A program made the position numbers and the translations under genes. A DNA stretch of 64,000 nt from Terrimonas ferruginea DSM 30193 (lineage in GTDB: Bacteria; Bacteroidota; Bacteroidia; Chitinophagales; Chitinophagaceae), in contig NZ_KE384399.1 of the NCBI RefSeq assembly GCF_000425585.1, forward strand, positions 292,459 through 356,458, in the 5' to 3' direction. The notes under the pieces are model-generated. The model was given only the letters and a program-made list of their open reading frames with translations. It had not been told where the DNA came from and did no database searches. Numbering within the stretch: position 1 is the first letter of the stretch; the number at the start of each line of letters is the position of its first letter. Positions 27,361-36,047 of this stretch are shown piece after piece.

Positions 27361-27611
27361 TACATTCTCCTGGTTCGTTTCGCCGCGAAGCAGCAATCAC
27401 CGGAGTCCGGCTTTTTTTTAATGTGCCTAATACATACATTTTTCCATGGAATCGTTGTGAATAACAAACGAACCGTTGGATAACGTTATTGAACTGTATT
27501 TCCTTAAACCTTACACGCTATGCCTTCCACCTTTCATTATGTTAAAAAACGTTAAAGCTCCAAGGGTAAGCTGATCATGAGTTGTCACACTTCAAATAAT
27601 ATTTGAAGATC

Positions 27612-29966
27612 ATGAAAGATGTCAGAAACCAATTAACCTTTACTGCGATTTTTCTTTTTGTTTTTTCTTTTTCACTTCGCGCTCAACAGGCACAAACTGT
27701 CCGCGGCACCATACTGGATGTTTTATTGCAAACGCCTATTGCAGGTGTTACCGTTTCGTTGGGTGATCAGCAAACCATTACCGACAACAACGGCTTGTTT
27801 CGTTTTACGGAAGTTGCTCCGGGCAGTTATGCGATCCGAGCTTTCCATATCGGCTACAATAATTTTCAATTGGAAAATGTACAGGTGAATGCGGGTAAAG
27901 AAACCGTACTCAATATTACCATAGAAGCCCGTGTAAAGTCGGAAGAGGAATTGATTATCCGCTCAGCCGGAAAAAAGAACCGGCCTTTGAATGACATGAG
28001 CGTTGTGAGTGCGCGCGCTTTCTCCGTCGATGAAGTACAAAAATACGCGGCCTCCGTTAACGATCCGGGACGTATGGCAGTAGGTTTTCCCGGTGTGATG
28101 TCTGCCAACGATGGCAGCAATGAAATTGTGATTCGCGGCAATGCTCCTTCGGGGCTGATCTGGCGCATGGAAGGCGTGGATATTCCGAACCCGAATCACT
28201 TTGCAATGACCGGCAGTGCAGGTGGCGGTATTTCCATTCTTAATACACAGTTACTGTCCAACTCAGATTTTATCACCGGCGCTTTTGCGGCCGAATATGG
28301 CAATGGTTTGAGCGGTGTTTTTGATCTGCGCCTGCGCAAAGGCAACAATGAAAAAAGAGAGTATACGTTACAAGCCGGTGTAATGGGCCTGAACCTCGCC
28401 GCGGAAGGACCTTTCAGCAAATCCTACAAAGGTTCTTATCTGGTGAACTACCGCTACTCAACACTTTCCCTGATGAGTAAAATGGGACTGAATGTCGGTC
28501 CGGGTGAAATGAATTTTCATGACCTGTCTTATAATATTTCCCTGCCTGCAGGGAAGGCCGGAAGCTTTACCTTGTTTGGTTTCAGCGGATTCAGTTCCCA
28601 GTCGATCAAACCAGAATTTGATTCTTCCAAATGGGAAACCGATTTTGACCGTTACAGCGGCAAGTTTGTTTCCAATACCATCATGAACGGCCTTACGCAC
28701 AGTATCGGGCTGGGGGCAAAAACAAATCTCCGCACCGTGCTTGGTTATTCCTCGGTAGTCAACCGCAACGATGGGCAATACGTCGAAACCCTGCCCGATC
28801 TGCATACCGAACTCAACAACAGGTTTCGCTTTAAGACCAATAAGTTTATTGTTTCATCAACCCTGAACCACCGGTTTAATACACGTAACTCGCTGCGTTC
28901 CGGTATCATCGTCAACGCCGTTGATTTTAATTATTATGAATTAAGTAAGGAAAATATCACGGCTCCTTTGATCGAACGCGTCAATGTACAAGCCAATACG
29001 CAAACACTGCAGGCTTTTTCACAATGGCAGCATAAGTTTTCAGACCGGTTGGTGTTCAATGGCGGCTTGCATTATATGCGGTTGTTTTATAACCAGACAC
29101 AGGCTGTTGAGCCGCGCGCTTCGCTGCGCTGGACGATCAATAATGCAAATACCCTTTCTTTCGGTTACGGCTTACACAGCCAGTTACAGGCATACGGTGT
29201 TTATTTTGGAAAAGTGTCGACACCGGCGGGCATAGATATTTATCCTAACCGCAATCTCGATTTTACACGCTCACATCATTATGTAACCTCGTTTGCGCAT
29301 TCATTCAACCGCAACCTGCGTTTGAAACTGGAAGTATATTATCAGCAATTATTTGATGTGCCGGTTGGTAACAGCGATACCAGCACATTGTCTACGCTTA
29401 ACCTCGATAACAATTTTGTGACCGATGAAATGGTGAATAAAGGAAAGGGAAGAAACTACGGCGCGGAGTTGTCGCTCGAGCGGTACCTGAACAACCATTT
29501 TTATTATACCATCAGCACCGCGCTTTATCAATCCAAATACACGCCGCTTGACGGAATCGAACGCAATACGCGCTTTAATGGCGGCTCGCTTGCCAGCATC
29601 ATGGCCGGTAAAGAATTTTTGACGGGGAAAAAAGGACGCAGCTACAGTGTCGACGTGCGCGGACTGTATGCAGGTGGTTACCGCACCACTCCGCTCGACG
29701 TGGCACGTTCCGCCGAAGCGGGTTATACGGTGTTCAAAGAAAAAGAAGCGTTCAGCGAGCAGAACCCTGCTTATTTCCGCGCGGATCTGCGCCTGAGCAC
29801 CAAATGGAATGCACGCAAGGCAACCCATACCATGTCACTCGATTTCCAGAATGTGACCAATCGTAAAAACGTTTACAACCAGAGTTATGATGCATGGTCG
29901 GGTGAGGTGAAAACGAATTACCAGGTTGGTCTGCTGCTGGTATTCAACTACAAACTTGAATTCTGA
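27612..29966 (+). CDS. TonB-dependent outer-membrane receptor
   Basis: This receptor of about 784 residues has a signal peptide (LTFTAIFLFVFSFSLRAQ), a carboxypeptidase-regulatory-like domain (about 28-110, VRGTILDVLLQTPIAGVTV), a plug domain (about 130-240, including SNEIVIRGNAPSGLIWRMEGVDIPN broken by conserved Gly/Pro) and a long beta-barrel to the C-terminal LLLVFNYKLEF. The terminal aromatic residue is expected for barrel insertion. It has no SusD partner nearby, so it is not a typical SusCD polysaccharide locus. Two lipoprotein genes follow within 120 nt and may belong to the same transcript. The substrate cannot be told from the sequence. Confidence 0.93.
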   Translation: MKDVRNQLTFTAIFLFVFSFSLRAQQAQTVRGTILDVLLQTPIAGVTVSLGDQQTITDNNGLFRFTEVAPGSYAIRAFHIGYNNFQLENVQVNAGKETVLNITIEARVKSEEELIIRSAGKKNRPLNDMSVVSARAFSVDEVQKYAASVNDPGRMAVGFPGVMSANDGSNEIVIRGNAPSGLIWRMEGVDIPNPNHFAMTGSAGGGISILNTQLLSNSDFITGAFAAEYGNGLSGVFDLRLRKGNNEKREYTLQAGVMGLNLAAEGPFSKSYKGSYLVNYRYSTLSLMSKMGLNVGPGEMNFHDLSYNISLPAGKAGSFTLFGFSGFSSQSIKPEFDSSKWETDFDRYSGKFVSNTIMNGLTHSIGLGAKTNLRTVLGYSSVVNRNDGQYVETLPDLHTELNNRFRFKTNKFIVSSTLNHRFNTRNSLRSGIIVNAVDFNYYELSKENITAPLIERVNVQANTQTLQAFSQWQHKFSDRLVFNGGLHYMRLFYNQTQAVEPRASLRWTINNANTLSFGYGLHSQLQAYGVYFGKVSTPAGIDIYPNRNLDFTRSHHYVTSFAHSFNRNLRLKLEVYYQQLFDVPVGNSDTSTLSTLNLDNNFVTDEMVNKGKGRNYGAELSLERYLNNHFYYTISTALYQSKYTPLDGIERNTRFNGGSLASIMAGKEFLTGKKGRSYSVDVRGLYAGGYRTTPLDVARSAEAGYTVFKEKEAFSEQNPAYFRADLRLSTKWNARKATHTMSLDFQNVTNRKNVYNQSYDAWSGEVKTNYQVGLLLVFNYKLEF

Positions 29967-30047
29967 AAAACACGAAGTGTGATAGGGGTAAAAGCACCCT
30001 GAATTGTCTTTAAGAAAATACGCACGTTTCTGCTAAAAATCAATCAA

Positions 30048-30476
30048 ATGAAAAAGATACTTTTGTTGTTCCTGCTGCCTCTATTCCTGCTTACTTCCTG
30101 CGAAAAAGAAAAAACGATCGACGCTGATGACCTGCCGGCTTCTGCCAATGGTTTTGTCGATACGCATTTCCCCAACGAAGGCATCACACAAGTAACGCGT
30201 GTGTGGGATGACCTGCGGATCTCTTATAAAGTTTACCTGACCAATGGCGCCAGACTGGACTTCAACCGCCAGGGCGACATCATCGAAATGCAATGCCATT
30301 CCGGTTTGCCGGATTCTGTATTTCCGTTGCTGGTACTCGATTATGTACGCACGCATTACCCGGGTATTTTTATCCGTGGCTGGGAGCGCGATCATGAAAT
30401 AAGAGAGGTGAAACTATCGAACGGACTTAAACTCGAATTTGATAAACACGGCAACTTTCTGCGAATCGATGATTGA
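30048..30476 (+). CDS. PepSY-like (DUF2874-type) lipoprotein
   Basis: This 142-residue protein has a lipoprotein signal peptide (lipobox LLTSC, Cys18). The mature part contains two similar segments, FVDTHFPNEGITQVTRVWDD and YVRTHYPGIFIRGWERDHE, each followed by a strand pair of the type YKVYLTNGARLDF and EVKLSNGLKLEF. That two-copy alpha-beta layout matches the BLIP/PepSY-like family common in Bacteroidota. It probably lies in the periplasm, attached to a membrane. It sits 81 nt after the TonB receptor and 27 nt before the next lipoprotein gene. The role is unknown. Confidence 0.8.
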   Translation: MKKILLLFLLPLFLLTSCEKEKTIDADDLPASANGFVDTHFPNEGITQVTRVWDDLRISYKVYLTNGARLDFNRQGDIIEMQCHSGLPDSVFPLLVLDYVRTHYPGIFIRGWERDHEIREVKLSNGLKLEFDKHGNFLRIDD

Positions 30477-30503
30477 CGCAGAAGCCATTAAACTACAATC
30501 GGC

Positions 30504-31226
30504 ATGCAACGTATTTTTCTTTACAGCGCTTTTTTTATGATGGTAATAATGACCGCCACGTCCTGCGTGAAACTGAAGGGTGAGGGACCTCTGGTAACCG
30601 AAGAGTTCAACACGGGCGACTTCAGCGGCGTGCGGGTGGCGATCAATGCAGAAACCTATTACACCGTCGGCAACAACCACCGCGTGGAGATTGAATCCAA
30701 TCAGAATATCCTCGACGAAATCGATACTTATGTAAATGGCAGCAATGAACTCGAGGTTCGCTGGAGACGAAGTGATATCCGTTTGGCAGGCAATATCACT
30801 ATTCGTATCCGCATCACGGCGCCGCGCGTAAGGCTGCTGGAAATCTATGGAGCTGGCGATATCAGGGGCGATATGTCTACCACGCAGGCACCGCTGAAAC
30901 TTGGTATCTATGGAAACGGTAATATAGACCTGACCGGGGTATCGGCAACGCACCTGGACGCCTTTATCCAGGGATCGGGCCGCATCAATATAACGAACGG
31001 GCGTGCGGATGATGTGTTTGCCCGGATCAACGGAAGTGGCATGGTGGATTTTGCAGGCGTGGTGACGCCGGATGCGGAAACGCATATCCAGGGCTCGGGC
31101 ACGGTGCGTGTGCATACGCAACAGACATTACGGGCCACGATCAATGGCAGCGGATCTGTCCGCTACCTCGGCAATCCCGTGATCACTACTTCCATTACAG
31201 GCTCGGGTTCTGTATCAAGGTTATAA
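30504..31226 (+). CDS. GIN-domain (DUF2807) lipoprotein
   Basis: This 240-residue lipoprotein (Cys21 after MVIMTATS) carries a right-handed beta-helix-like GIN domain. Repeating segments such as GAGDIRGD, GNGNIDLTG, GSGRINITN, GSGMVDFAG, GSGTVRVHT, GSGSVRYLG and GSGSVSRL form a ladder over residues 110-240. This 'head GIN' family is typical of Bacteroidota surface or periplasmic proteins of unknown function. It is the last gene of the TonB receptor group and is followed by a terminator. Confidence 0.88.
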   Translation: MQRIFLYSAFFMMVIMTATSCVKLKGEGPLVTEEFNTGDFSGVRVAINAETYYTVGNNHRVEIESNQNILDEIDTYVNGSNELEVRWRRSDIRLAGNITIRIRITAPRVRLLEIYGAGDIRGDMSTTQAPLKLGIYGNGNIDLTGVSATHLDAFIQGSGRINITNGRADDVFARINGSGMVDFAGVVTPDAETHIQGSGTVRVHTQQTLRATINGSGSVRYLGNPVITTSITGSGSVSRL

Positions 31227-31245
31227 GAGATAAATAGTGAAAAAA

Positions 31246-31276
31246 ATCCTCCTGCCGCCAGTCAGGGGGATTTTTT
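31246..31276 (+). terminator. Terminator after the GIN-domain gene
   Basis: ATCCTCCTG (31246-31254) pairs with CAGGGGGAT (31263-31271), nine pairs with one G-U, followed by TTTTTT. It ends the plus-strand receptor/lipoprotein group. Confidence 0.8.
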
Positions 31277-31312
31277 GTGCATTTTTCCTGCGGACCGAAA
31301 GCATTTAACCGC

Positions 31313-31320
31313 TACCTTTG
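31313..31320 (+). promoter_or_regulatory. -7 promoter box (TACCTTTG) of carA
   Basis: TACCTTTG fits TAnnTTTG fully and lies 32 nt before the carA ATG. The -33 position does not show TTTG. Confidence 0.6.
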
Positions 31321-31352
31321 CGCAATTTGTTTTTTCAGCCTAAATAACAAAA

Positions 31353-32453
31353 ATGCCTGATTCCAAGATTCCCGCAGTATTAGTGCTTCAAGACGGCACA
31401 GTCGCCTATGGTAACGCCTTCGGCGCTATTGGTACTACCACCGGAGAAATTTGTTTTAATACCGGTATGACCGGCTACCAGGAAGTATTTACCGATCCGA
31501 GTTATTTCGGTCAGATCCTGATCATGAATACCGCTCATATCGGTAACTACGGTGTAAAGGCTGACGAAGTCGAATCTGATACCGTAAAGATCAGTGGCCT
31601 CATCGGCCGTAACCTGGAAGACCAGTATTCCCGCAAAGTAGCCAACGGTTCGTTGGGCGAATATCTTAAAACCAATAATGTGGTATCGATCGAAGGCATC
31701 GATACGCGCGCGCTGGTAGCACATATCCGTACAAAAGGTGCGATGAATTGCATCATCTCTTCAGAAACCACCGACGTGGAAGCATTGAAAAAACAACTCG
31801 CTGAAGTGCCGGACATGGATGGGTTGGAACTGGCTTCCAAAGTGAGTACCAAAGAAGTATACGAATTGGGGAATACGGATTCCGATATCCGTATCGCCGT
31901 AATGGATTACGGGGTGAAGAAAAATATCCTGCAGTGCATGGTAGAACGTGGCGCGTATGTAAAAGTATTTCCGGCACGTACACCGCTGGCAGAAGTAAAA
32001 CAATTCGCCCCCCACGGCTATTTTATTTCCAATGGTCCCGGCGATCCGGCGCCCATGGATTACGCAATCGATACGCTGAAACAAATCTTACAGGAAGAAA
32101 AGCCGGTGTTCGGTATCTGTCTCGGCCACCAGTTGCTGGCATTGGCCAACGGTATCCCTACTTTTAAAATGCATCATGGCCACCGCGGGCTCAACCATCC
32201 GGTGAAGAACCTGGTGACCGGCCGCTCGGAGATCACGACACAAAACCACGGGTTTGGTGTAGATCCGGAAGCAGTGCGTAAGGCCGATCATATCGAGATC
32301 ACGCACGTGAACCTGAATGACCAGTCTATTGAAGGAATTCGTGTAAAAGGTAAACCGGCATTTTCGGTGCAATATCACCCCGAAGCAACACCGGGGCCGC
32401 ACGACAGCCGTTATCTGTTCGATCAGTTCCTTGACCTGATCCGCAAAAACTGA
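31353..32453 (+). CDS. carA: Carbamoyl-phosphate synthase small subunit
   Basis: This is the glutaminase subunit that feeds ammonia to CarB for carbamoyl phosphate, the precursor of arginine and pyrimidines. It has an N-terminal CPSase small-chain domain (about 1-130) and a C-terminal class I glutamine amidotransferase with nucleophile Cys near 255 in FGICLGHQLLALA and His/Glu in SVQYHPEATPGP near 335. The 366-residue length is normal. carB is not in the window, so the subunits are not encoded side by side here. It has its own promoter and is followed by a terminator, so it is a single-gene transcript. Confidence 0.96.
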   Translation: MPDSKIPAVLVLQDGTVAYGNAFGAIGTTTGEICFNTGMTGYQEVFTDPSYFGQILIMNTAHIGNYGVKADEVESDTVKISGLIGRNLEDQYSRKVANGSLGEYLKTNNVVSIEGIDTRALVAHIRTKGAMNCIISSETTDVEALKKQLAEVPDMDGLELASKVSTKEVYELGNTDSDIRIAVMDYGVKKNILQCMVERGAYVKVFPARTPLAEVKQFAPHGYFISNGPGDPAPMDYAIDTLKQILQEEKPVFGICLGHQLLALANGIPTFKMHHGHRGLNHPVKNLVTGRSEITTQNHGFGVDPEAVRKADHIEITHVNLNDQSIEGIRVKGKPAFSVQYHPEATPGPHDSRYLFDQFLDLIRKN

Positions 32454-32471
32454 TAAAAAATCAACCAATAT

Positions 32472-32497
32472 AAAAGCGGGCATTGCCCGCTTTTTTT
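32472..32497. terminator. Bidirectional terminator between carA and the 134-aa gene
   Basis: AAAGCGGGC and GCCCGCTTT (32473-32481 and 32485-32493) form a perfect stem with a 3-nt loop, flanked by A and T runs. The stop codon of the convergent minus-strand gene lies in the T run. Confidence 0.85.
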
Positions 32498-32900
32498 ATA
32501 ACAAGGCCAGCAAAATAACGAGCGCCATCATACTGAAAAACGGGATCAGGATGAGGCGGTTCGCTTTCTTTTTTACCGACGCCGGGTAATCTTTATAAGC
32601 CGCAACCTGGCGATGGAAATTGGCTTCGGTGCCCACCGTGAGCAATACCAGGCCATAAACTGCACCAAAGCCCACCAATGCGATGATCTTGCCTGCTGTG
32701 CGCGGACCGAAGCCCCGAAGAGGATTTTTAGGAAGAGCAGCAGGGAAATATTTATAAAGGATAACAAAAATCAAGGCGATCAGCAGCAGAAAAAAAATAG
32801 TCAGCAACACATTTGCAGCCACCCGGCCTTTATTGCCGTCTTTGCCCTTGGCCGCGATTTCTTCGTACTGACAACCGTAAAGGATGGTGAGAATATTCAT
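32496..32900 (-). CDS. Small integral membrane protein, unknown
   Basis: This 134-residue protein has three hydrophobic segments: about 29-51 (NVLLTIFFLLLIALIFVILY), 70-90 (IIALVGFGAVYGLVLLTVG) and 114-134 (LILIPFFSMMALVILLALL). The polar Lys/Glu-rich N-terminal region (YEEIAAKGKDGNKGR) precedes the first segment. I recognise no family. It is convergent with carA and divergent from aroQ. Confidence 0.75.
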   Translation of the reverse strand: MNILTILYGCQYEEIAAKGKDGNKGRVAANVLLTIFFLLLIALIFVILYKYFPAALPKNPLRGFGPRTAGKIIALVGFGAVYGLVLLTVGTEANFHRQVAAYKDYPASVKKKANRLILIPFFSMMALVILLALL

Positions 32901-32995
32901 CTCTTTTTTTTATAAAAATAATCGCTGCCCGGATCCTGAACATACCACGAAGACGGTATTCCTGTACCGTTGACAGAAAATCGTAATTTAGGCCT

Positions 32996-33421
32996 ATGAA
33001 AATAGCTGTTATCAACGGTCCCAACCTCAACCTGCTGGGCGTGCGCGAGCCGGAAATATATGGACGCGAATCATTTGAAGACTACCTGAATGGACTGAAG
33101 GCACGCTTTCCCGAAATTGAGCTTACTTATTATCAGAGTAATATAGAGGGAGAGATGGTAGACTATATTCAAAAGACCGGATTTGAAGTGGATGGCATCG
33201 TACTGAATCCTGCTTCTTATACCCACACGTCTGTAGCGATCGGGGATGCAGTGGCCGCCGTGCCGGCGCCGGTTGTGGAAGTGCATATTTCCAATGTGCA
33301 TGCCCGCGAAGAATTCCGGAAGTTGTCGCATGTAAGTGCGCAGGTATCCGGCACCATTACCGGTCTGGGACTGAAGGGATACGAACTGGCCATCCTGTAT
33401 CTGCAATCGCTGAAAAAATAA
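32996..33421 (+). CDS. aroQ: 3-dehydroquinate dehydratase, type II
   Basis: This is the third step of the shikimate pathway, trans-dehydration of 3-dehydroquinate. The start MKIAVINGPNLNLLG and the lid sequence VREPEIYG with catalytic Tyr22 are intact. LNPASYTHTS and VVEVHISN with the catalytic His near 98 follow, and the C-terminus GLGLKGYELAI is typical. The 141-residue length matches the dodecameric type II enzyme. It is followed by the YwqK-like gene after 29 nt. Confidence 0.96.
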   Translation: MKIAVINGPNLNLLGVREPEIYGRESFEDYLNGLKARFPEIELTYYQSNIEGEMVDYIQKTGFEVDGIVLNPASYTHTSVAIGDAVAAVPAPVVEVHISNVHAREEFRKLSHVSAQVSGTITGLGLKGYELAILYLQSLKK

Positions 33422-33450
33422 AAAGAAAGAAAATTCGTTAAATAAGCACT

Positions 33451-34164
33451 ATGAAAATCAGATCTTATATAATGATGCTGGTCATGCTGGTGGCATTAAA
33501 GAGCCAGGCACAGTGGAAAAGCTTTCAGCTCAGCCCGCGTGGCGATACGCTTAACCGCCTGGATATGAAAGGGCAGAAGCAGGGCCCGTGGGTAAGTCAT
33601 GTAGATGATTTGCGCGGTGAGCGGGGGTATGAAGAACAGGGATATTATGAAAACGACGCCAAAGACGGTCTTTGGAAAAAATTCTCGTTGCAGGGCGTAA
33701 AGATTGCGGAAGAAAACTACCGTTGGGGTAAACTCGACGGCAAATGCAAATACTACACGTACAATGGCGGACTGGAACGTGTGGAATCATGGCGCGCGAT
33801 AGACCCCTCACGCAAATTCGATACGGTAAGTGTATACGACCTCAAAGATCCTTCTAAGGAACTGCAAAGGGTGGTGGTGAAAAACGAAGGCAGTTCCGTT
33901 AAACACGGTACCTGGATTTTTTACGATCCTGTTCAGGGCGTTGAAGAAGCACGCGAGAACTATGTGCTTGGTAAACTGGCAACCGACGAAGGTACCACCA
34001 TGGAAGAAGATGATCCGCTGGCGCCTATCGATATGCGCGGAAAGACAGCCAAAAAAGACTCCGTGGGTGCAAAACCGAAGAAACCACAAGCTATACTCGA
34101 CTACGAAAAGAAAAATTCCGGCAAGAAAAAGATCAAGAACCGGGATGGAGCCACCGGGCTTTAA
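33451..34164 (+). CDS. Exported YwqK/MORN-like repeat protein
   Basis: This 237-residue protein has a signal peptide (IMMLVMLVALKSQAQ). Segments of the form G-x-W-x-x-(Y/F)...G-x-x-x-x-E-x-Y-x-x-G-K-x-D-G-K recur: KQGPWVSHVDD, KDGLWKKFSLQG, KLDGKCKYYTYNG, KHGTWIFYDP. They match the YwqK-type toxin-antitoxin-like repeat. The C-terminal 60 residues are Lys/Asp/Pro-rich and probably disordered. Its TAA stop overlaps, in the shared TTAA, the stop of the convergent esterase gene. The function is unknown. Confidence 0.78.
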   Translation: MKIRSYIMMLVMLVALKSQAQWKSFQLSPRGDTLNRLDMKGQKQGPWVSHVDDLRGERGYEEQGYYENDAKDGLWKKFSLQGVKIAEENYRWGKLDGKCKYYTYNGGLERVESWRAIDPSRKFDTVSVYDLKDPSKELQRVVVKNEGSSVKHGTWIFYDPVQGVEEARENYVLGKLATDEGTTMEEDDPLAPIDMRGKTAKKDSVGAKPKKPQAILDYEKKNSGKKKIKNRDGATGL

Positions 34165-34991
34165 GGGCTTACATTTTTATTGAAAAAGCGGTGGAAGAAG
34201 AGTAGCTGATAGCTCACTGCATTTCCCCAATAATCCCAGTTGTGTGTACCGCCGCGTTCGATATAATCGTGCGGTATTTTCAACTTCATCATTTTCTGGT
34301 GCAGGGCTTTATTGTCTGCGTAGAAAAAATCGTCAGTACCGCAATCAATAATTACCGCCAGGCTGTCGGCCGGGCGTTTTTTTTCAATCACATTCATTAC
34401 GGAATACTCGTCCCAGTTTTTGCGGTTGCGAATGGTATCGCCGAGTCTTTTGGCAATATCGAATTTGTTGCGGAAAGGATAGAGATTAACGCCGCCGCTC
34501 ATGCTGCCGCAGGCACCGAAAATATCGGGATGGCGGAATGCGAGAAACAAAGCGCCGTGTCCGCCCATGCTCAAACCGCTGATGGCACGGCCATTTGCCT
34601 GGCGGATGGCGGGATAATGTTCTTCAATATAGGCGGGTACTTCTTTCGCTATATACGTTTCATATTTCATGGAGGCATCCACCGGGCTGTCGAAATACCA
34701 ACTGCTGTAATCGCCGTCGGGACAAACGATGATCAGCTGCCATTCATCTGCATAAGCTTTTAAAGCAGGCACTTTCCTGATCCAGTTATTATAGTTGCCA
34801 CTGTAACCGTGTAACAAATAAACGGTCGGCCATTTTTTGTCGCCGGGTTCTTTGGCGGCATCTGGCCGGATGACCACGCAGTTGATTTTTTTCTGCATGC
34901 TGTTGCTATACACGACAACGGTGTCCACCTCGGCGGCATGGATGGCGGTGGCCAGTATAAGGACTAATGGTATAAGTAAAAGTCTTTTCAT
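34161..34991 (-). CDS. Exported esterase of the S-formylglutathione hydrolase/esterase D type
   Basis: This 276-residue alpha/beta hydrolase has a signal peptide (LLLIPLVLILATAIHA). The oxyanion-side LLHGYSGNYNNW is present, the nucleophile elbow is GLSMGG (Ser near 140), the acid is in DCGTDDFFY and the catalytic His in GGTHNWDYW. The fold resembles esterase D, feruloyl esterase and mycolyltransferase-like proteins, which often act on acyl or feruloyl esters in the periplasm. The exact substrate is not clear. It converges on the YwqK-like gene with overlapping stops. Confidence 0.88.
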   Translation of the reverse strand: MKRLLLIPLVLILATAIHAAEVDTVVVYSNSMQKKINCVVIRPDAAKEPGDKKWPTVYLLHGYSGNYNNWIRKVPALKAYADEWQLIIVCPDGDYSSWYFDSPVDASMKYETYIAKEVPAYIEEHYPAIRQANGRAISGLSMGGHGALFLAFRHPDIFGACGSMSGGVNLYPFRNKFDIAKRLGDTIRNRKNWDEYSVMNVIEKKRPADSLAVIIDCGTDDFFYADNKALHQKMMKLKIPHDYIERGGTHNWDYWGNAVSYQLLFFHRFFNKNVSP

Positions 34992-34993
34992 TG

Positions 34994-35088
34994 AGTGAAT
35001 AGGTCAATAAGTGAAATAGGTCAATCAAATTTACAGATTCTTTGGGCGGTTCATTTTCGCACTTTCAAATTTTCACATTTTCAAATTG
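34994..35088. repeat. Heptamer-like repeats upstream of the esterase and SPFH genes
   Basis: Units such as AATAGGT, CAATAAG, TGAAATA and GGTCAAT, followed by TTTCAAA, TTTTCAC and ATTTTCA, run at about 7-bp spacing through the divergent intergenic region. They stop just before the SPFH promoter. Confidence 0.5.
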
Positions 35089-35089
35089 T

Positions 35090-35121
35090 TTTGCAGATTG
35101 TCAGAATCTGATGTATATTTG
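35090..35121 (+). promoter_or_regulatory. Promoter of the SPFH-Arc operon
   Basis: TTTG (35090-35093) and TATATTTG (35114-35121), spaced by 20 nt, fit the Bacteroidota -33/-7 pattern. The start codon is 27 nt further on. Confidence 0.7.
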
Positions 35122-35140
35122 ATATCAAAATGATATCAAA
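35118..35140. promoter_or_regulatory. Inverted repeat operator over the SPFH promoter
   Basis: TTTGATATC (35118-35126) and GATATCAAA (35132-35140) are perfect 9-bp arms with a 5-nt spacer. They overlap the end of the -7 box and the expected transcription start. That is a repressor-type position. The second gene of the operon encodes an Arc-like ribbon-helix-helix protein, an obvious candidate binder. Confidence 0.6.
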
Positions 35141-35148
35141 CTACGTTT

Positions 35149-36027
35149 ATGGAAAAAATTATTAAACCCACCTCTGGTTTTCTGGCGCTGATACTGTTGC
35201 TGCTCAGTTTTGGTGCCGGCATCGTATGTATTGTAAAAGGCGTACCTGCCAACGAAGGAGAGCCGAATGCCCTGCTATGGATTGGTATTGTCGTGGTTGT
35301 ATTGTCGCTGTTTCTTCTGGCAGGCATTACCACCATCAACCCCAATCACTCGCGGGTTTGTGTATTCTTTGGTAAATATGTAGGCACGATCAAGGACAAC
35401 GGGCTGAAGTATGTAAATCCGCTGTATTCTAAAATCAAGATCACGCTTCGTGCGCAGAACCTCGAAAGTTCGAAGCTGAAAGTGAACGATAAAATGGGCA
35501 ACCCCATCGAGATCGGCGCGGTGATCGTATGGCAGGTGAGAGATACGTATAAAGCCGCGTTTGAAGTGGCTAATTACGATCAATACGTGAAAGTGCAGAG
35601 TGAAGCGGCTGTGCGTCACCTGGCGAATAGTTTTCCTTACGACAACCTGGAAGACGAAACCGCCGACATCACCCTGCGCGACGGTGCAGAGAAAGTAAAT
35701 GAAATCCTGGAAAAAGAGTTGAATGCCCGTCTCGCTCCGGCTGGTATCTTTATCATTGAAGCGCGCATCAGTCACCTTGCTTATGCAGCAGAGATCGCCG
35801 GTGCGATGCTGCAGCGTCAGCAGGCAACAGCGATCGTAGCGGCGCGTACCAAGATTGTGGAAGGTGCCGTGGGCATGGTGGAAATGGCTTTGGCGCAACT
35901 GGCATCCAAACACATCGTTGAACTGGATGATGAAAAGAAAGCAGCCATGGTCAGCAACCTGATGGTGGTATTGTGTGGCGAAAAAGCGGCTACCCCGGTA
36001 TTGAACACCGGTACGTTGTATCAATAA
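35149..36027 (+). CDS. SPFH-domain (stomatin/prohibitin-like) membrane protein
   Basis: This 292-residue protein has two N-terminal hydrophobic segments (about 10-31 and 43-62). A prohibitin-homology domain follows, with INPNHSRVCVFFGKYVGTIKDNGLKYVNP at the start (split here by Gly/Pro turns) and EKELNARLAPAGIFIIEARISHLAYA near 185-210. A coiled-coil tail is rich in Ala, Gln and Glu. Such proteins form membrane-associated oligomers that organise membrane microdomains. It is followed after 20 nt by an Arc-like regulator gene and preceded by a clear promoter with an inverted repeat. Confidence 0.9.
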   Translation: MEKIIKPTSGFLALILLLLSFGAGIVCIVKGVPANEGEPNALLWIGIVVVVLSLFLLAGITTINPNHSRVCVFFGKYVGTIKDNGLKYVNPLYSKIKITLRAQNLESSKLKVNDKMGNPIEIGAVIVWQVRDTYKAAFEVANYDQYVKVQSEAAVRHLANSFPYDNLEDETADITLRDGAEKVNEILEKELNARLAPAGIFIIEARISHLAYAAEIAGAMLQRQQATAIVAARTKIVEGAVGMVEMALAQLASKHIVELDDEKKAAMVSNLMVVLCGEKAATPVLNTGTLYQ

Positions 36028-36047
36028 TCCCAACCCGGTAATAACCG

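Noticed and set aside
27014-27396. Two overlapping minus-strand ORFs of 63-64 codons with nearly identical sequence
   Set aside because: They are translations of the 95-bp repeat units and carry no independent coding signal.
30414-31121. 235-codon minus-strand ORF
   Set aside because: It is antisense to the GIN-domain gene and consists of the complement of its Gly-rich repeats.
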